Shown piece after piece: positions 62,853-64,000 of a stretch of 64,000 nucleotides of DNA (position 1 is the stretch's first letter; every line of letters begins with the position of its first letter). A model generated the notes under the pieces. The model saw only the letters and a program-made list of their open reading frames with translations. It ran no database searches and had not been told where the DNA came from. Source of the stretch: Roseiarcus sp963807735 (GTDB lineage Bacteria > Pseudomonadota > Alphaproteobacteria > Rhizobiales > Beijerinckiaceae); the NCBI GenBank assembly GCA_963807735.1, contig CAWEDI010000048.1:1-64000 (forward strand). The letters are read 5' to 3'. The position numbers and the translations under genes are program-made.

Positions 62853-63920
62853 ATGAAAGCCGCCGTTCTGCACGCCTTCGGCCAACCTTTCGCGTTCGAA
62901 GATTTACCCGATCCCGTCCCCGGTCCCGGCGAGGCGGTCGTCGAAATCGCCGCGGCGCGGGTGTTGCCCTACATGCGCGACATCGTCAGCGGCGCGCGCC
63001 GCTACGCCATCGACCTGCCGGCGGTGCTCGGCGGCGGCGCGGTCGGGCGCATCGCGGCGCTCGGGCCGGACGCGACGCGGCTGAAAGTCGGCGACTGGGT
63101 GCTGTGCGACCCGACACTGCGCTCGCGCGACGACGCGCGGACGCCCGACATCGCGTTGCAGGGGATCACGGCGCGGGGGCCGGGGGGCGAGGCGCTGCAA
63201 CGCCGCTACCGCCACGGCTCATTCGCCGCGCGGATGCTGACTCCCCTGGAGAACGTGAGTCCGCTCGGCGACACGGCGCCCGAAACCGCGGGACGCTGGT
63301 GCGCGGCGGGGACGATGATGGTGCCCTACGGCGGGCTACTCGCCGTGGATTTTCGTCCCGGCGAAATCCTCGCGGTGAGCGGCGCCACCGGCAATTTCGG
63401 CGGCGCGGGGGTTATGCTGGCGCTTGGGATGGGCGCGGCGGCGGTGGTCGCGGTTGGGCGCAATCGCGATATTCTGGCGACGATGGAGCGGCGGTTCGGC
63501 CCGCGTGTGCGCGGCGTCGCGCTGACCGGCGAAGAGGCGGCGGATACGCAGGCGATCAAGGACGCCGCGCCGGGGCCGATCGACGTCGCGCTCGACATCC
63601 TGCCGCCCGGCGCAACCCCTAGCGCTACGCGCGCGGCGGTGCTGGCGCTGCGCGAGTTCGGCCGCGCGGCGCTGATGGGGGGCCAGCAGGACGATTTCGC
63701 GCTGCCGTACAATTGGCTGATGCGCAACAGCATCACGATTCGCGGCCAATGGATGTTTCCTCGCACCGCCAACGCGAGCCTCATTGCGCTGGCGCGCGGA
63801 GGACAGGTCGATCTCGCCGCCTTCCAAGTTTCCGAATTCGCCCTCGCCGACGTTGAGGCGGCGCTCGACCACGCCGCGGCCAACGCCGGCGCGTTCAAGA
63901 TGACCGTCCTGCGGCCGTGA
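62853..63920 (+). CDS. Medium-chain (zinc-less) alcohol dehydrogenase/quinone oxidoreductase
   Basis: 355 residues. MKAAVLHAFGQPFAFEDLPD and RLKVGDWVLCDPTLRSRDD mark the catalytic domain, and EILAVSGATGNFGGAGVMLA LGMGA is the NADPH-binding Rossmann loop. The structural-zinc Cys cluster and the catalytic His/Glu of zinc ADH are absent, as in quinone oxidoreductases. ATG follows GAGGAG. Divergent to the XRE regulator, a common repressor-target pair. Confidence 0.85.
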   Translation: MKAAVLHAFGQPFAFEDLPDPVPGPGEAVVEIAAARVLPYMRDIVSGARRYAIDLPAVLGGGAVGRIAALGPDATRLKVGDWVLCDPTLRSRDDARTPDIALQGITARGPGGEALQRRYRHGSFAARMLTPLENVSPLGDTAPETAGRWCAAGTMMVPYGGLLAVDFRPGEILAVSGATGNFGGAGVMLALGMGAAAVVAVGRNRDILATMERRFGPRVRGVALTGEEAADTQAIKDAAPGPIDVALDILPPGATPSATRAAVLALREFGRAALMGGQQDDFALPYNWLMRNSITIRGQWMFPRTANASLIALARGGQVDLAAFQVSEFALADVEAALDHAAANAGAFKMTVLRP

Positions 63921-64000
63921 GCCGTCACGCGACTGTCGCCGAAACTCCATAAACGCGCGGCCCCAGCGAAGTTTGCGAGGGCCGAATCGATGCCGGGCAT

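Overview
The window reads as a chromosomal segment of a high-GC alphaproteobacterium of the order Hyphomicrobiales (Rhizobiales), probably near Beijerinckiaceae or Nitrobacteraceae. The evidence is the dnaK-dnaJ-methyltransferase-pyrF order, a cenR-like regulator operon, a TIGR02301-type protein, a hopanoid-associated glycosyltransferase (HpnB type), a YbaK-free but Ku/LigD-bearing repair locus and rhizobial-style palindromic intergenic repeats. Genus is not resolved. No rRNA, tRNA, CRISPR array, prophage or intact insertion sequence was seen.

Positions 1-1261 are a scar: the 5' end of pheS, only the last 35 codons of rplT, a decayed ogt with its PCHR motif, and an ArsR regulator whose C-terminus looks replaced by the tail of a transporter permease. 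A polyamine-type permease (potC-like) follows. From 2.2 to 7.4 kb lies a minus-strand aromatic/hydroxycinnamate cluster: crotonase, feruloyl-CoA-synthetase-like ligase, 4HBT thioesterase, MarR regulator and a separate LivK-like binding protein, with palindromes at both start regions. From 7.5 to 24.6 kb are small conserved genes, dnaK, a binding protein inserted before dnaJ, a phospholipid-methyltransferase-like gene, pyrF, an HNH protein, the cenR operon, a DUF1800/DUF1501 export pair, a FeeM-like acyltransferase and a GGDEF-EAL protein.

From 24.7 to 39.5 kb are glnB-glnA, a PMT-type glycosyltransferase, ku-ligD (non-homologous end joining), an epoxide-hydrolase-like enzyme, a long acyl-CoA dehydrogenase, a YihY-type membrane protein, a Fic AMPylator and two methyltransferases. 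At 39.7-41.8 kb a sarcosine oxidase operon is broken: soxB has two frameshifts, soxD has one and runs open into a signal-peptide protein, and soxA and soxG are missing.

The most interesting block is 42.6-48.4 kb. It holds a 1382-residue NRPS of the epsilon-poly-lysine-synthetase architecture (adenylation, thiolation, membrane and hexapeptide-repeat domains), its own phosphopantetheinyl transferase, a DUF3828-like protein, and a divergent 46-codon gene for a secreted peptide that is a signal sequence plus 19 consecutive histidines, ending in a perfect 19-bp stem terminator. After it come a CbpA-like co-chaperone, an HExxE protein, pdxH, a NUDIX gene, an ECF-like sigma/anti-sigma pair, fabI, fpr, tesB, a sigma-54-type promoter with glnK-amtB, hpnB and regulators.

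Five copies of an inverted-repeat element (four exactly 105 bp) and one multi-hairpin palindromic unit are scattered between genes.
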